A stretch of DNA of 38,222 nucleotides from Hypsibius dujardini (GCA_001579985.1 LRSR01014431.1:1-38222); one strand, 5' to 3'; positions 1-12,516 are shown, numbered from the stretch's first letter. Translations and numbers: made by a program. The notes: generated by a model not told the origin, from the sequence alone.

Positions 1-189
1 GTTTCCCGTGCAACCTTTAAACGATTTTGTAAATTCCTCCAGTCATCTCCTGTCCATCGAGACATAAAACTTACTTGGGACAATTTTTATAGGGAGAATC
101 CAAAATGCTTCCGACTTCTTTTAGCGAAATATCAAAATTGGGAAAACACTGGGAGGTTCCACTTCCATCGATTAGCAAAGTATAAATGA
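1..189 (+). CDS. 3' end of an unidentified gene (partial, cut by window edge)
   Basis: Frame 1 is open from the first base for 62 codons and ends at TGA 187-189. The composition is protein-like: basic and aromatic, with Trp, Phe, Tyr, Arg and His well represented and motifs such as WDNFYRENPKCFRLLLAKY and the terminal HRLAKYK. No acceptor is needed inside it, so the exon probably continues left of the window. An AATAAA at 410-415 could end its 3' UTR. It converges on the large minus-strand gene that stops at 706. I do not recognise the family. The alternative is a chance open frame, but the amino-acid make-up argues against that. Confidence 0.5.
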   Translation, partial: VSRATFKRFCKFLQSSPVHRDIKLTWDNFYRENPKCFRLLLAKYQNWENTGRFHFHRLAKYK

Positions 190-705
190 TGGTGTGTCGA
201 AATGTACTAAATACAATTATATTGCACTACCGAAATTGAATTTGCAATCAATTGGAATCAATCAAATATTTTTTTGACGACAGAAGCATATTCAATGTGT
301 TTTGATAAACCTCCAGTTTTTCCAGTGAAACTCAAGGAAAATGGAATCTTTTAATATTGGCTTATCTTTGAAATTTCGCCAGAAAAAGTTTTGATCTAGT
401 TACCAATGAAATAAATTTTATAAATCACCATTTATATTTCAATAATTTAAAAAATGAAGCGGAGGCATTCTGGGTCCCTCCCCCTATGAAAATCATCCCA
501 AGTTAGCTTAATAGCTTATAAACCCTGGCACAATATTTTCCCATTCTTGTCACTTAATCGATAAATAATTAGTTTTAATAATGTGGCTGTGCAAATGCGA
601 GTACGGCTACATCGACAAGAAACTAAAGCTGCCGAAAAGAATGCATAGCTACTACCATTAAGACGGTCGTTTGAAATTCGCAACAAAAACCGGCAAATAA
701 TTGGG
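190..705. other. Convergent 3' UTR / spacer
   Basis: AT-rich, with no credible coding frame. It carries AATAAA at 410-415 for the plus-strand gene and, on the minus strand, an ATTAAA-like signal at 579-574, about 130 nt past the stop of the minus-strand gene. Confidence 0.4.
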
Positions 706-3700
706 TCAATAAAAGCTTTCATCATCACTGGGACTTGAGGCACTCAGATCATCCATATCACTGGACAGACGGTAGTCGGACGCAGCGGCAAATTTCAGTT
801 TCGCCGAGCCGAAAATGGACGGTTCCTTCCTCACTGTCGTCGCCGCTGCCGTAACGTCCCCTTCCTCCAACGCATCAAAATCCATATCACTCCGGAAGTA
901 AGGTTTACTATTCACCGCCGTCGGCTGCAACAGCCCCGTAATAAAATACTGCTCCAAATCCGACTGTCCGTCATCACCCTCCTCTTCCATATGCCATCCG
1001 TTCATATCCTCATCCGCCTCATCGGGCGACATGTCCAAGCTGACGACCGGTCGCATCGCTTTCCGGTTGATCGTTCTGGTAAACTTGGACTCTCGGTCTT
1101 CATCCTCCGACTCTTCCTGAATACTATCCAACGGAACCTGCAACCGACCAAAAATGTCCCCGGGAACTGGCTGCGGGGCCATCTCCCAGGTCTCCACCGC
1201 GTCCAACGGGTCGCCGAGCTGTTCGTCGTCTAGTTCGACCTTCCGACAAGCTTTGACTGCCGGGATCCCGTCGTCGGAGTAAGCGGAGCTGTTCGACTCG
1301 TCTTCGAAATCGAATTCCGCACGTTCCTCCTCGCCGTCCGTGTCGGAGGAACCCTGGGAAAAGAAGGCCGGACGGACGGCGGCCGGGATGCATTTTTTAG
1401 CGGGAAGACTGGGGAGGTCTTCGGCGGTCGGACTGGAGACGGACTCGTCGGTGGGTGTGTGGGTGGGGATGTAGTACGGCGACTCGGAGTGGCCGTTATT
1501 GAGCGTAATGTGGAGCTCGTCGGGTAACAAGCTCGAGTGCCACTTGGCGCGTTCCGGTCGGTGCGCGTCTTTCTGCGGAGGTGGTGATGGTGATGGTGAG
1601 GGAGAACTGGGGACCGGATCGCGCGTGAGTGGTTCTGAGGATGTGTACTCGAACGCTGTCGTGTTCGGAGTTGGAAGAGGCTCATTGTGGATGGGGGCGG
1701 TGATTATGCTGGACATTGGAACAGACGAGTTTTGAACGGGTTGGCCGTTTGCAAGCTCGTCTTCTGGTAAGGCTTTTTGTGTTCCGATTCCGTGGTCGGA
1801 AATGGGAATGCAAGCTTCGGGAAGCCGATTATGTTCAGTGTCCTAGAAAAACAAAAATTAGATGCCTGGCAAAATTTTGTAGCACGTCGGTGCTCATCTT
1901 CCATCGGTTCACTTATCACTAGTGTCTGACTGCATAGCTCGTTGTTTGCAGGATCTGTTTACGGTGTGTGTTAATGTCTGTGTGTCTGTTCGGTAATTTA
2001 ATTTTCGGCCTCTTTATCTGCTTCATTGTATTTCGGTCTGTTCGTCTGCTTGTCTGTTTGTCTGTCTATCTATTTGTCGGTTTACCATAGGTATCCTTCC
2101 TTTTATCTGACAAACTATCTATCAAATATATAAATGTTTGACAATAAATTCATCCTGACTTACAAATTTTTTCTCCGAATCAGAAATATTAGTCCGTTGT
2201 TGACTCTCCCCAACACCGATAACCGACGGATGTATGGTGGCATGGCTAGAGGCATGAGTCTTCTGCTCGGTCTCCGCGGGCGGTTTTGGACTTTGTCGGA
2301 CAGCCTTCAAAAAATCCTTGAGATCCTGCACCTCTTCGTTGACTTTCTTGAAGTGTTGAATGGCAGCAGCTACGTTCTGTACTTCGTTACCGCGCTCCTC
2401 CAACCGTTCATCCACAATCGGCTTTGCTCGCGAACTTACCACCATATCGGCCGGCTTCTTGGCTTCCCGGAGATTGCCCAAGACGCGTTGAAATTCGGCG
2501 ATTCCATCTTCTTTGGGCTTGCTGCTTATCGGCACAACTGGTGGAGGTCGAGGTGCCATGCGACGTTTCGGGACAACTCCGTTGAGAATGGCTGCAATCT
2601 CCGTCTGGGCACTTTGTACATGTGATACAAATAAATGCGGAACAGGCGGCTCCGTGGAGAGGGCTTCTTCAGGAACAGAAGCCGAAGGTCCTGAAGGTTC
2701 TGGCTTCAATAGTCCGTTTGCCAGAGATTTTCGAGGTTTCACTTCCGGGCTCTTGACAAACGCGACGGCCGGCGAAATTGTCCGCGGTTCCGGACTTTCC
2801 GCCGAACTTTTTCGGCACGTCTGATCCTCCGGCGGAGTCGGTCCGACAAAAGTTGATTTTTCATGGTGGTCGAATTCGGTTGTGCCGACGGAGGAAATAA
2901 TGCCAGCCTTTCCTTCATGTTCGCTAAAAAATCGGTCGGAGAACCGTCCGGAACTACGAGCCCGAACTACGTGTTCGTCTTCGCGTTCTTCGACGGACCC
3001 TTCGGAGGACCCATTGGGATTCCGCCCGGAGCTTCGGGTAACAGCTGCCGGTTCATCTGCGGTCCGGTGTCCGTCGGCAAAATCTTCCCAGAGCCGACCG
3101 GAGTTTCGATTTTCGCCGTCGAGCTTCGGTTCATCTTCGTCTCGAGAACCTTTGTCAAATCTTTCGGTGAACCGTCCGGAACTTCGTGCACGGATCTCTC
3201 CGGTTTCTGGAATTTGCTGCAGCACCACCTCGACAACAGGGGCCGCTGCCGTGACTTCGAACACGTTCTTCGAGTTGCGTAAACCCGCGGAACCGTTCGA
3301 GCCCGTCGAAGAGGTCTCCGGGTTGATTTCAATGATGGAAACATGGCGTTGCAAATCCGGCACGCGTACCGAGACTTCCGTTTCCGAACTGAGGCTCGCG
3401 GAGAATGAAGACTTCCGTGATAGGTTGCTGTGATCTGAAGCTGTCCGTCCGGAACGGATGGAACTCCGGATGGAGGACCCACGAACAAACTGACCGAGGG
3501 CTTCCGGAGGCTCTTCCGGACTTACTGCCATCACGGGCGCAAACTCCGCATCCGGACTCGACAGCCGACGCGGAACCAATTGGTCGGACAGTAAGGCGTC
3601 GTAGGGGTTCTCCGGCATGGTAAGCGACGGGACGGAAGACCGTCGGTACGGAAAAGAAGGTAAACGGGAAATTTCCGCTTGGACGGTGATCCGTCGGTTG

Positions 3701-6700
3701 GAGTATCTTTATAGGCAGCACAGAAAGAGAAAAAATTATTCGACTAATCAGTGATTATAATAAGCTAAACATCATTAAAGATGCTTTGGAATTAGGATTT
3801 TTTATTTAAATTTTTAAGTGTTACTAAAAACTACGGTCCAAAACTAGTTCAAAAAAATTTTAATCGAAATTAATTCTTCCTGCAGAAATAAGAGCAATAT
3901 TGAGTAAGTGCCAATATCGAGTAGGTCAATTAAGTCTTAAATTAAAAACTTTTAAAGATATGGCTGAGTTAAATTCTTTTGAATTTTAATAGCAATACAT
4001 GCAAGTTCTTCCAGTTTCATAACGTTTGTTAATTGTTTCATTACTAGCACTGCAGTCTGGTCATCGATGGTATTGCAGACTTTTTTTTTCTATAACCCTT
4101 CTCGTCTCCCCCACGTCTTACTTAGCTTATGCTGTTGGTCGTTTAAAATTTGGATCACTATAATTAAGTTATAACTACTTAAAAGCTAAAGTAACTACAT
4201 TTGTACATAGTTAGTTGGGATTTTGCATTTGTTTCCGAAAAAATAAAATTAACTAACTGAAACTGAAGCGTTAATGATTGATATTTGCACTACATGTTTC
4301 AACTCAGTTTTAATTAAAATTCTTAATTTAACCCAATTCTGTTATCCTTCAAGCAGTACTCGTACCTTCGCGAAAATGCCGGTGTCGGCTCAGAAACCGT
4401 CGTGAGATGGCACTCCGAGATTATTTTGAGGTGACCGATCACTGCAGTGAGGAAGTCGTCGTATTCCAGCTGAACTGCATTGCAAATGACTTTGTACAAG
4501 GGATCCTCCACTTTGAAGGAGGACGAACGACGGACGGACGCTCGATCCATGAAGGATTTCCTCCGACTGTCCGACCGGGAGAAGGTTGAGTAGCTGGGAT
4601 GCCGAAGACCGGCGTTATGGACCAGTCCGGGTTGCGGCGTAGTGAGGACCTCACTTGCCGGCTGTCCCGGTCCGGTGTGTGTTAGATTGAGCAGGGAGAG
4701 GGATTGATCGGGGTCGCGGGAGTGCGTGGAGCTGAGGGACTCGGCGCGCCTCACTTTTTGCAGCACGCGTGGAAGCGTGGAGGAAGACGTGGCGATTTTT
4801 GAGCTGCTAGTTGAGGGAGGGTTCGGTAAGGGTTCCTCTTGACGTCTCCGAGGAGCAGGCACGGCGTTGTTGGCGGTGATGGCTGTGGTTGAGACGGAAG
4901 GCATGGAGTCTTCGAAGGAGGTGGTGTGGCGTCGGTTGTAGATGCGGTCAATGGTCGCAGACTTAACATTACCGCTCCCACCTAAGTAGAGGAAATATAA
5001 ATTGATTATTTTAATGGTTTAGTGTATTTGTTTTAAATATTAATATAAATAAATACAAACTGCTTTAAATCGCATTTCAGAACGATGTAGCAAGATATGG
5101 TTTGTTCGTTGGACCTGTTTCATGCCTTTGCATCTGGCGCTTAACTTTAATCACTGAACTCTAAACGTTTTAACTGAACAACAAAGTAAAAAAATATAAG
5201 ATTTAAAGACTTCATTAGTAAATGACGCAAAAAATATATTTTACTACAGCTCTACAACCAAATTGAAAGTTGTTACAGATTTCGCAAAAACCGATAAAAG
5301 TAAAATTTTTGTGCAACCGCAATCTACATTAAAATAACAACTTTAATACAAAAAAGGTATAATAGTAATAATTTTTAAATAAAAACTTTATTATTTGTAA
5401 AGAAAAAGGGCCCACTGTTAAATAATTCAACTGTTTGACTAAAAGAAGCAGCATAAAACGGGAGAAGTATTATCGTTTGTCGGCTAAATAGTGCCCTCGC
5501 ATTTTAGACAAAATGACAGTCTGTACATTATGAAGGGCTTACCGTTGAGCAATTTGGGATGCATTTCCTGGCTGTCCGTCGAGGAGGATTGCAGAAATCC
5601 GGGCTGATTAAATGTCACACTAGAGCGTGACTGGTTGGCCGACACGTTCGTCACCTCAATGTGGATATACTTCTCCTTCAGCACCACCGGTGGTGAAGGT
5701 TTCGCCCGCCGCAGCGTAGTCACTACGTCCGCCGTGGCTTCCCACCGTTTGGCCGCCATCGGGCTGAGCAAATTCTTCACCGGTTTCCCCAATGTTGCAC
5801 TCTGGAATTTGCCCATTTCCAAGTCCGTCACAGGTGCAGTCACAACCTGAAGTTAAGCAATTAATTAAATTCAGTTAGCACGTATGAGCAGCTCCGTATA
5901 TAATTGAATCGAAACAAACAAATTTTAAGTAAAATAAAAGAATGTGTTTAACATATTAACAGCAAGCAAGTCCAAAATAACTAATATTTGGGCTACAAAA
6001 TCTTAGTACCTAGCGTAAGTCATTTCGTTTTATCACGTTTTGAGATTTCCTGGTGGATAGTAATATTAATACGCGGCTATTTCATTTACATATGAAAATA
6101 TTTAATAGTTAGTTTTTGGAACCAATCAATTAACTTAACGTTAGTTAAAATGTCAATTATCTTGAAATACTGTAGTTAAACATAGTTTGTCGCGCAATTA
6201 TATTCCTAAACGTGTTGTTAGAGTTTATTAAATATTTACGAAATCTATGAAATTTAAAATAGTGGCATGAAGACGTTATATTGTAAAAAACTAAATCAGT
6301 ATTCGACATACATCCTCTTTTTTAAGTATAAACTAAAATGCATATTTTGTGTTTCAAATATAAAAAATGTTATGGTTTTTTTTAAATAACTGATTTAGGG
6401 TTTGCTAAAAATGCTACCCTGAATGAAGATAAAATATTTTGAAATCTTTTATTTATACATAATTTGTGGTTCCATAAATATATTTTTGTTTTAGAAAACG
6501 TTGCCAAAATATGCACCTCACCAACCTGAAAGTTTCGCTCGGGTTTCTTTGGAGGAGCGGGAGCACGCTTCTTGGCATTGGGCGTGCCCGGAGTGGCAAC
6601 GGGGCGACCTCGAGTCGCCGTGTTGTAGTTACCCATGCCCATCTGCGGCGGTTCGGAAGTGGTGGTGAAGTTACGGGGAAGACTGCCTTGATAGCTAATC

Positions 6701-8291
6701 CGGTTGGACACGGGAGAGTGCTGTTGGTGTTTGCCGTTTCGCGGCATCGTGAGCAAAGCTTCGTTGGCAATCATGAGCGGGAGGGGATTGCGCTTGAGCA
6801 GGGAGTTTCGGCGTTGCATTAGGTCGTTGGGATTCTTTCGCGGTGCTTGTCTGGAAGAGTGAGAACGAGGTTTGACCTTCGACGTATATTTTATAGGAAT
6901 GTCTCTCCCTCTCTCTCTCTGTTAATGCGGGGTGTTTTGTGAAAGCGTTTAACTGTGGAGGGCAAGTGTAAAATATATCGACACTCAATTGAATTTTGGA
7001 TCAGAGCGTTTAGTCCAGACGTTAACGGACTGTAAATCTGCCTCAAGTTAACGATCAAACTGTTACTTCAATACAGCATCCATACAAATGATATTTTTGC
7101 ACCACTGAACGATTGCGGCCACTAATGCTGTTAGCTATTGCTGCTTTGCGAATACATCAAGCAAAACGAATGTTATGTGGAAAAAATACCTATTGGTAGC
7201 TGATCCTCATCGATCCTGCTGCACTACCAGGTTTTAAAGAAAATATAGTAATACGGGCCCGTATCTGCCTCCAGAAGAAAATGATAACATCTGTCTGAGT
7301 ACCGTGGTTCATTTTTTCTCCGCAACAATTAATATTTTCTACAAATGAGATTGCTTTTTATCTCTGTCCGTTAGCTCTAATCCTTTAGGTGCTATTTATG
7401 CGACTTGTCATCAGTTCTTTCCTGGAAATTTCCAAAACGTTTCTGTCTCTTTGACTAACTGAAGGACTGCCTGACTGCTTGTCTGTCTGTCTGTTTACGT
7501 GCCTGCCTGTCTGTTCATATGTCTGGGCATTAACCGGCACAAATCTGCATTATCCTCCCTTGCCTTTCTTTGGCACAGAACGTGCAGATCCACGTCTTTT
7601 TCCGATCGGTCCGGTACATCTTCACCCGGCAGTCGGAGCAGGTCTTCAGGCCGCACGACGGACACGGAGCGCCCGTGTTAAAGAACCGTCCCAGCTGGGT
7701 TGCGCAGCGAGCGCACATGCGCTTCTTCTTGACCGGTGTGGGTACTCCGTCTCCTCCTCCTCCGACCGGCTCACTACCACCACCACCACCACGTGAAGCA
7801 CCAGCCATCATGGTGGGCGGTTTTTTCACTCGCATTATCGTGTGGGTCGACGAGGAGGTGATGACCGTGTGACTGTTGCCGCTGCAAAGACAGACAGTCA
7901 GACACGAGAGAGAAAAAAATTGAGCTCTCTCAATGCAAATCAGCCACTTTGTCAATATGTAAACTGCATATAGGAAATAAGATGGTGATGATTATGACGA
8001 CGACGTTGAAGGAGAAAAACGTTAAAGCGAGGTAAGACGAAAAGAGAAAGTGTGTAGAGAAAATGGGGCTTTGTTTGTTTACTTGACTCGCGGTGGTTGT
8101 TGTTGAGCGGGGACGGCAGGCAAGCTGTTAACCTGCAGCTTCAGCTTGAGGTTCTCGCGTTGGCGTTGTTGTTGGAGCAACAGCGGCGGCGGGTTGTTGT
8201 TGCTGGTGGTCTTGCGAGGCTGTTGGGAAGAGGGGCCATTATCCGTGGCCATCGTTGTCGGCGCTGGAAATCCGCTCGTGGGGTCTTTCAT
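706..8291 (-). CDS. Slp/exophilin-like FYVE_2 zinc-finger protein, no C2 domains
   Basis: Minus-strand join of seven exons: 8291-8083, 7881-7564, 6850-6526, 5846-5543, 4981-4366, 3706-2164, 1842-706. Together they give 1,483 codons, and all six junctions keep phase. Exon 2 encodes eight spaced cysteines (about residues 126, 129, 143, 146, 151, 154, 169, 172), including MCARC, GAPCPSCGLKTCSDCR and WICTFC. This is the two-zinc FYVE_2 finger of synaptotagmin-like proteins, melanophilin and rabphilin, and is closest by eye to Slp proteins. These families bind Rab27-type GTPases and tether secretory vesicles to membrane or actin. The rest is Ser/Pro/Glu-rich with repeated SSGR-type motifs, a probable short coiled coil near the end of exon 6, and an acidic C terminus. 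No C2 domain follows. The ATG at 8291 is tentative: no Rab-binding helix precedes the finger, so 5' exons may be missing. Intron 2 uses a GC donor (7563-7562). Family call likely; exact orthologue unknown. Confidence 0.7.
2036..2082 (+). repeat. GTCT repeat in the last intron of the Slp-like gene
   Basis: Degenerate GTCT/TTGT units. Confidence 0.65.
7460..7522 (+). repeat. GTCT repeat in intron 2 of the Slp-like gene
   Basis: Degenerate CTGT/CTGC units immediately downstream, on the transcript, of the zinc-finger exon. Confidence 0.75.
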
Positions 8292-10090
8292 GACGCACAC
8301 ACGCAGACAGACGCACACGACGGACCGACCGACAGCGTCGTCGTTCGGCTTTTCGTGGTCTGCTGCTGCTGTCCTGGTGTTGGGGTGTTATAAGTCGCAA
8401 GTTAGGCCGGTGTTAATCCCTTCCTGTATACCAAAAAAATAACAGATGAAGTTTGAGTAATATTTTACCGGTAAATACAGACTGAGATTTTTGATTTTCT
8501 GAATTCGTTCCGAAAAATTACACACTGTCATTATGGCTGTGTGCTCGGCTTATTTTTTCCCGCTTTTCTGCGAGCCCGGGTTTCTCTTCTCAATTTCTAA
8601 TTTCGATAGATGATTCGGTGGTATTTTAGTTCTTTTTTGAATGTGAATCATTTACATCCTTCATGGAAGTAAATTTTTGTGAATGAATGTGAAAAAAAGG
8701 AGATTCTTCAATCTAATGGGAAGCGGCGGAAAGTTCACGTTTTCTCACACCACCTCCCCGGTTTTGGCATTTTGTTTTGTGTGACTTCTGGGATTCTGAC
8801 CAGATTTCTTGTGAAACAGGGCAGTAGTTATAGTCCAAGACTTCACTACATAGATCATCAAAAATTTAAAACTTTGCACTAGATAAATGGACGTTTCATC
8901 ATTTCAGACCCTCGTATATTGTTTTACAAATTTCGGAAAAAACTCCGCCCCCCCCCTTAAAAACCGGGGAAAAAATTGGGGGGGGGGGCCCAGTCGATAA
9001 TTGAAAAAACTCTGGAGCGCACCATCGGCCAAACTAAATTTTATAAAAATTGTCAGTCGAGCCTTCACATAAAACAAAATGGTAGAATTTGTATAGAACA
9101 CTACTCCAATCTAGCAAAGCCGCATTGATTTATTGATGTTTTTACTCGTGTCTAGTGAAGGCGCAGTGAACTGTTGTGTTGATTACTTTGAGCCTCGACC
9201 ACAAAAAGGTCTGCGCACATACAAGAATTCGGCTCTCTGATCGAATATCCCAAGTGCAGTTACAGTAATTGAAACTTTTGGTTCAGAGATCAGCTATACT
9301 GGACTAACTAACTAAAATGGGAGCTCAGTAATGCTCCTTTCCGGAATGCTACTTCAGATGTACGAGATTTCATCGTAATTCGGTTTTTTGAGAGCGCACT
9401 TTAAATTACAACTTTACATGCATAACAGATGTATAATTCGCGCTGTTCCCTTTCTTCACTCAGAGTACGTTTTGCCTGAAAGCATGTGATGGGTCAACTT
9501 AAATCGAAAGAAATCTGTTTTAATTCAGCCGGCTTTTCAGGCAGAATTTTCAGCTAGCTTGGACTTATATATACCCACCCTACTGTATAAGTACTCACAC
9601 GTTGTTACGCTCGCTTGGAAATGGATATCCTTCAATTATAAAAAGTCCATAAAAATCAGATATAATTTTGGAACAGAAACGTTGGTCCACCAACTTCCTA
9701 GATTTTAATTTTAATAAAAGAAAAGAAAAGTTTTTATGCAGAATTCCAAAACTACGTGCTGTGCTACAGTGCTACAGCATAAAGCTAAAAAAAAACTATA
9801 AACATGTTTTGTAAGACTTTCGGGTTTGTTCGGGTTGTGTCTTTCTAATATCAATCCGAATCTTCATTTCTAAGTAGTACGGACTAAGTTTGCTAATCAC
9901 TGATACAATGCATAGAAAATGAGCAGAAGATTGGTACGAATGACCAAATAATACCAAACACACCTTTCCAACATGCCGTCTATTCAAATTGTGGCACTAG
10001 CAGTAGTACGTTAGAATACAGTACAAACAGTAGACTTTTTTCTTAAAGAAAAAAAGATAAAAATCAAAGACAGTCTGAGAAAATTTACTG

Positions 10091-10273
10091 CTAAATGTCA
10101 ACGGCACAGATCACCGTGTCGTTAAACTCTCTTTCTCTCGCGCGAGCGCGGACCTCGTGGAATGCGATGCGGCTCTTGTCTCTCGCTCTACGTAGAAGCT
10201 GCCTTATGAGGTCGAACCTGTGGCGAACCTCGCGATCGCGCTCACCGCATGTATCACGACATCGATACGCATC
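10091..10273 (-). CDS. Possible exon with Rab-binding-helix-like charged segment
   Basis: A GC-rich island in AT-rich DNA is open on the minus strand for about 60 codons, between a TAA just upstream and TAG at 10093-10091. The reading is strongly charged and helix-like, with RDREVRHRFDLIRQLL followed by RRARDKSR. This resembles the RD..LR...eRIr.LK..L pattern of the Rab-binding helix that sits before the FYVE_2 finger in Slp, rabphilin and Slac2 proteins. It lies on the right strand, about 1.8 kb upstream of the first finger-encoding exons. A donor ACACG|GTGATC is available at its end; the acceptor is poorly defined. The opposite strand is also open (Arg/Ser-rich), so the assignment is tentative. 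Confidence 0.25.
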   Translation of the reverse strand, partial: DAYRCRDTCGERDREVRHRFDLIRQLLRRARDKSRIAFHEVRARAREREFNDTVICAVDI

Positions 10274-12051
10274 TTAATTTAACACACACGACAAAAATTA
10301 CGGAATTATATTTGCGAACAACTGAGCATTTCCGGCACGTCCGCCACGATCGCCATACCGCGCAAGTCGGCGTCACTCACTCACCAAAATGTTATCATGA
10401 CCAAAGAGAATTTTTCCAAGCAAATCAAACCATCGGATCCCGTAGTAAATTCGCAGCAAAAGAAATCCAGATCGCCGAAAATTGCTTAGACTGCTCCACA
10501 AAAATAATGTAGAAATCACATCAATAATTGGTCACATTCTCTGCAGCAGTGAAAGAGGTCCATAGAAGTTATGAGGGGCCTAATACATTATGAGTGTTTT
10601 ATGATCTCCGCTGCTGATGGTGTTAGTCGTTGATGGTGATAGAATAGAAGAAGAGAAAGATTCAGATAGAGCAGCAGGTGAGATGAGGTGGTGACGAAGA
10701 CAGAACCACACCGAAAACGCCAACAAATCTGGTTCATTCAATCATCACATGGACACACACACAGACACACACACCAGCACCAACCACACCACGCGAAAAT
10801 TTTAACAACCTCTCGTGGTTTCGGTTCTTCGCAGTCGCCGTCGTCACACACATTCCTCTCTCTCCGGTGTGTTGCCGTCATAATGGCTGTACGTAGCGAC
10901 GTAGCCATTCATATGAAAGTGTACAGAGTATGAGGCAGGGGTCGGTGCTGAAATGGAATATGACGGTGCCGCCGTCGTGGTGGCCGACACACAACTCTGC
11001 CTTGTCAGTGTAAGCAAACGTTCTGCTCGATTACGCTGCTGCTTAAAATGCTCACCTCTACAGGTTTGGTGTACGGTCAGAGAGGCACAGGCCTACTACA
11101 GGTAGAGGTTGCGTTACCTTGAGACTGAGAAGTGCTATGGGCAGTATACTATTAGGGGGGTGTGGGCGGATCTCTCCGCTCTGTGGGGGCTAGTGGTTTA
11201 TTAGAGGGATCTGTGTATGTGATTCTAATATGTCTGTGGCTGCGTCTGTGTCTGAGTAGTACACCGAAAAAAATTGAATTTTTGTCAATAATAACAATTT
11301 TCAAATAATTGTATATTGATGGATGTGGGTAAGCAATGCTGTAACATGAAATGAAGTGCGTCCCAACGAGTCCCAGTCGGCCTTACATAATTGTTGAAGG
11401 GCAGGTACATGAGTCAGCCGCCGGTAGACTAGGGAATTCTGCTGACCTGGATGATTTTGGCTTACTGCAAGGCTGGCTGGATGTGATGGCCTGTGTGTTC
11501 ACGTGAACGAAAATCATTAAATCGATTTGCCTGTACGTATATATCGCCCTATGATAGGCCGTGCGTTTGTTGAGTGTTGACCGTTGTTCGTTTACAGCGT
11601 CCCGTTTCAAAGTCAGTCGTTATGGAACATTCGCGGTGTAACGTGCATATGGTCGGAGGATGTCTGCCATCTATTCGGACTCCCTCATAATATCTGGCTT
11701 CTCAACTACTGAAATGTTGTCAGTCGATTTCATCTTTTGCCTCTCTGTATGTGGATTAAATTGCAAAAAAGTCGTGGGAAAGTTATGTAAAGTTTATTTG
11801 GAATCAATTTACGGGATTCGTTCAAACAGACTCTGTAACGTTGTAAGCTGTGTAATATACAACCTCCGAATTTGCGAAGCATTTAAATTGAATGTGTTTA
11901 ATTTTAAAGTAGTGAAACTTGAGTCACTGAGTTGGGCTATGTGTGTCAGTCAGGAGCAATTTGACTGTCTTGTTCTTGTCATTCGTGAAACTAACCTCGA
12001 CGATATTGTGCCTCCATCCACCAGCAGTTTGTCAATCTCGTCTGCATCCCT

Positions 12052-12115
12052 GTCTGCCTTCCTGTCACTGTCTGTCTGCCTGTCTGTTTGTCTGTCTGTC
12101 TGTTTGTCTGTCTGC

Positions 12116-12149
<34 letters not shown>

Positions 12150-12185
12150 TTCTGTCTGCCTGCCTGCCTGCCTGTCTGTCGTTCT
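12052..12185 (+). repeat. GTCT tetranucleotide repeat field
   Basis: Tandem GTCT/CTGC variants; the source of false long open frames rich in Cys-Leu-Ser-Val. It forms the pyrimidine-rich stretch before the acceptor at 12284. Confidence 0.9.
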
Positions 12186-12294
12186 TTTGTTCTTTCTGCC
12201 TTTTGATCGAGCTGTTTGCCTTTCGGTTAGTCGCCTGTCTGTATCGGCATTTTTCACACTAAAATGTTTATTGCTCTGTTCCAGCTGAGCGACG

Positions 12295-12516
12295 ATGGCA
12301 AAGGGTCTATACGACAATGCGAAATTTACAAGCAGGCCACCGGGAAGAATCGTTGAGAAAAATAGTACGAGGTAGAAAAAAAACATCGACGTCATGCCTG
12401 TCAAGTCAACACCCACTTCAAGCCGACCCATGCCAACCGAACAAGCAGACTTTCTTAAAAATATCTGGCCTGACTCCCATCAGCAGCAGCACTTCACCTC
12501 GTTAACAAATAAATAA
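12295..12516 (+). pseudogene. Small unidentified reading frame interrupted by one TAG
   Basis: An ATG in good context at 12295 follows a clean acceptor (tctgttccag at 12275-12284). It opens 26 codons (MAKGLYDNAK... ending KNSTR) to TAG 12373-12375. The same frame then continues 46 codons to TAA 12514-12516, with protein-like composition (EQADFLKNIWPDSHQQQHF). AATAAATAAA overlaps the final stop. Together this looks like the last exon of a plus-strand gene that has a nonsense codon, or one that uses a different frame. Another frame, read straight from the acceptor, gives a 23-codon ending (CEIYKQATGKNR). The end lies 47 bp from the TBC1D23 stop on the other strand. I do not recognise any of the readings. 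Confidence 0.3.

Larger units (their letters stand above)
8319..12284. other. Upstream/intergenic region of the Slp-like gene
   Basis: Mostly AT-rich, without long credible frames. It contains a C-run facing a G-run (8948-8988), a GC-rich island at about 10110-10270 treated separately, a CA-rich stretch near 10750-10780, and a GTCT repeat field at 12050-12185 that generates spurious long open frames. On the minus strand, CTGTAGAG followed by GTGAGC near 11060 looks like a splice donor and may mark a non-coding 5' exon of the minus-strand gene. Confidence 0.4.

Noticed and set aside
2513-3433. Plus-strand frames opposite the large exon
   Set aside because: They mirror the 3706-2164 exon, whose joins keep phase with its neighbours on the minus strand.
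8097-8442. Leu-rich plus-strand frames
   Set aside because: Reverse complement of the Gln-rich first coding exon of the minus-strand Slp-like gene.
11660-12262. 200-codon plus-strand open frame
   Set aside because: Its length comes from the GTCT repeat, which reads Cys-Leu-Ser-Val without stops; no domain and no coding bias elsewhere in it.
12370-12405. Mini-intron removing the TAG in the small frame
   Set aside because: GTAG...CAAG would be 34 nt, too short for a usual intron, and removing it shifts the downstream frame.
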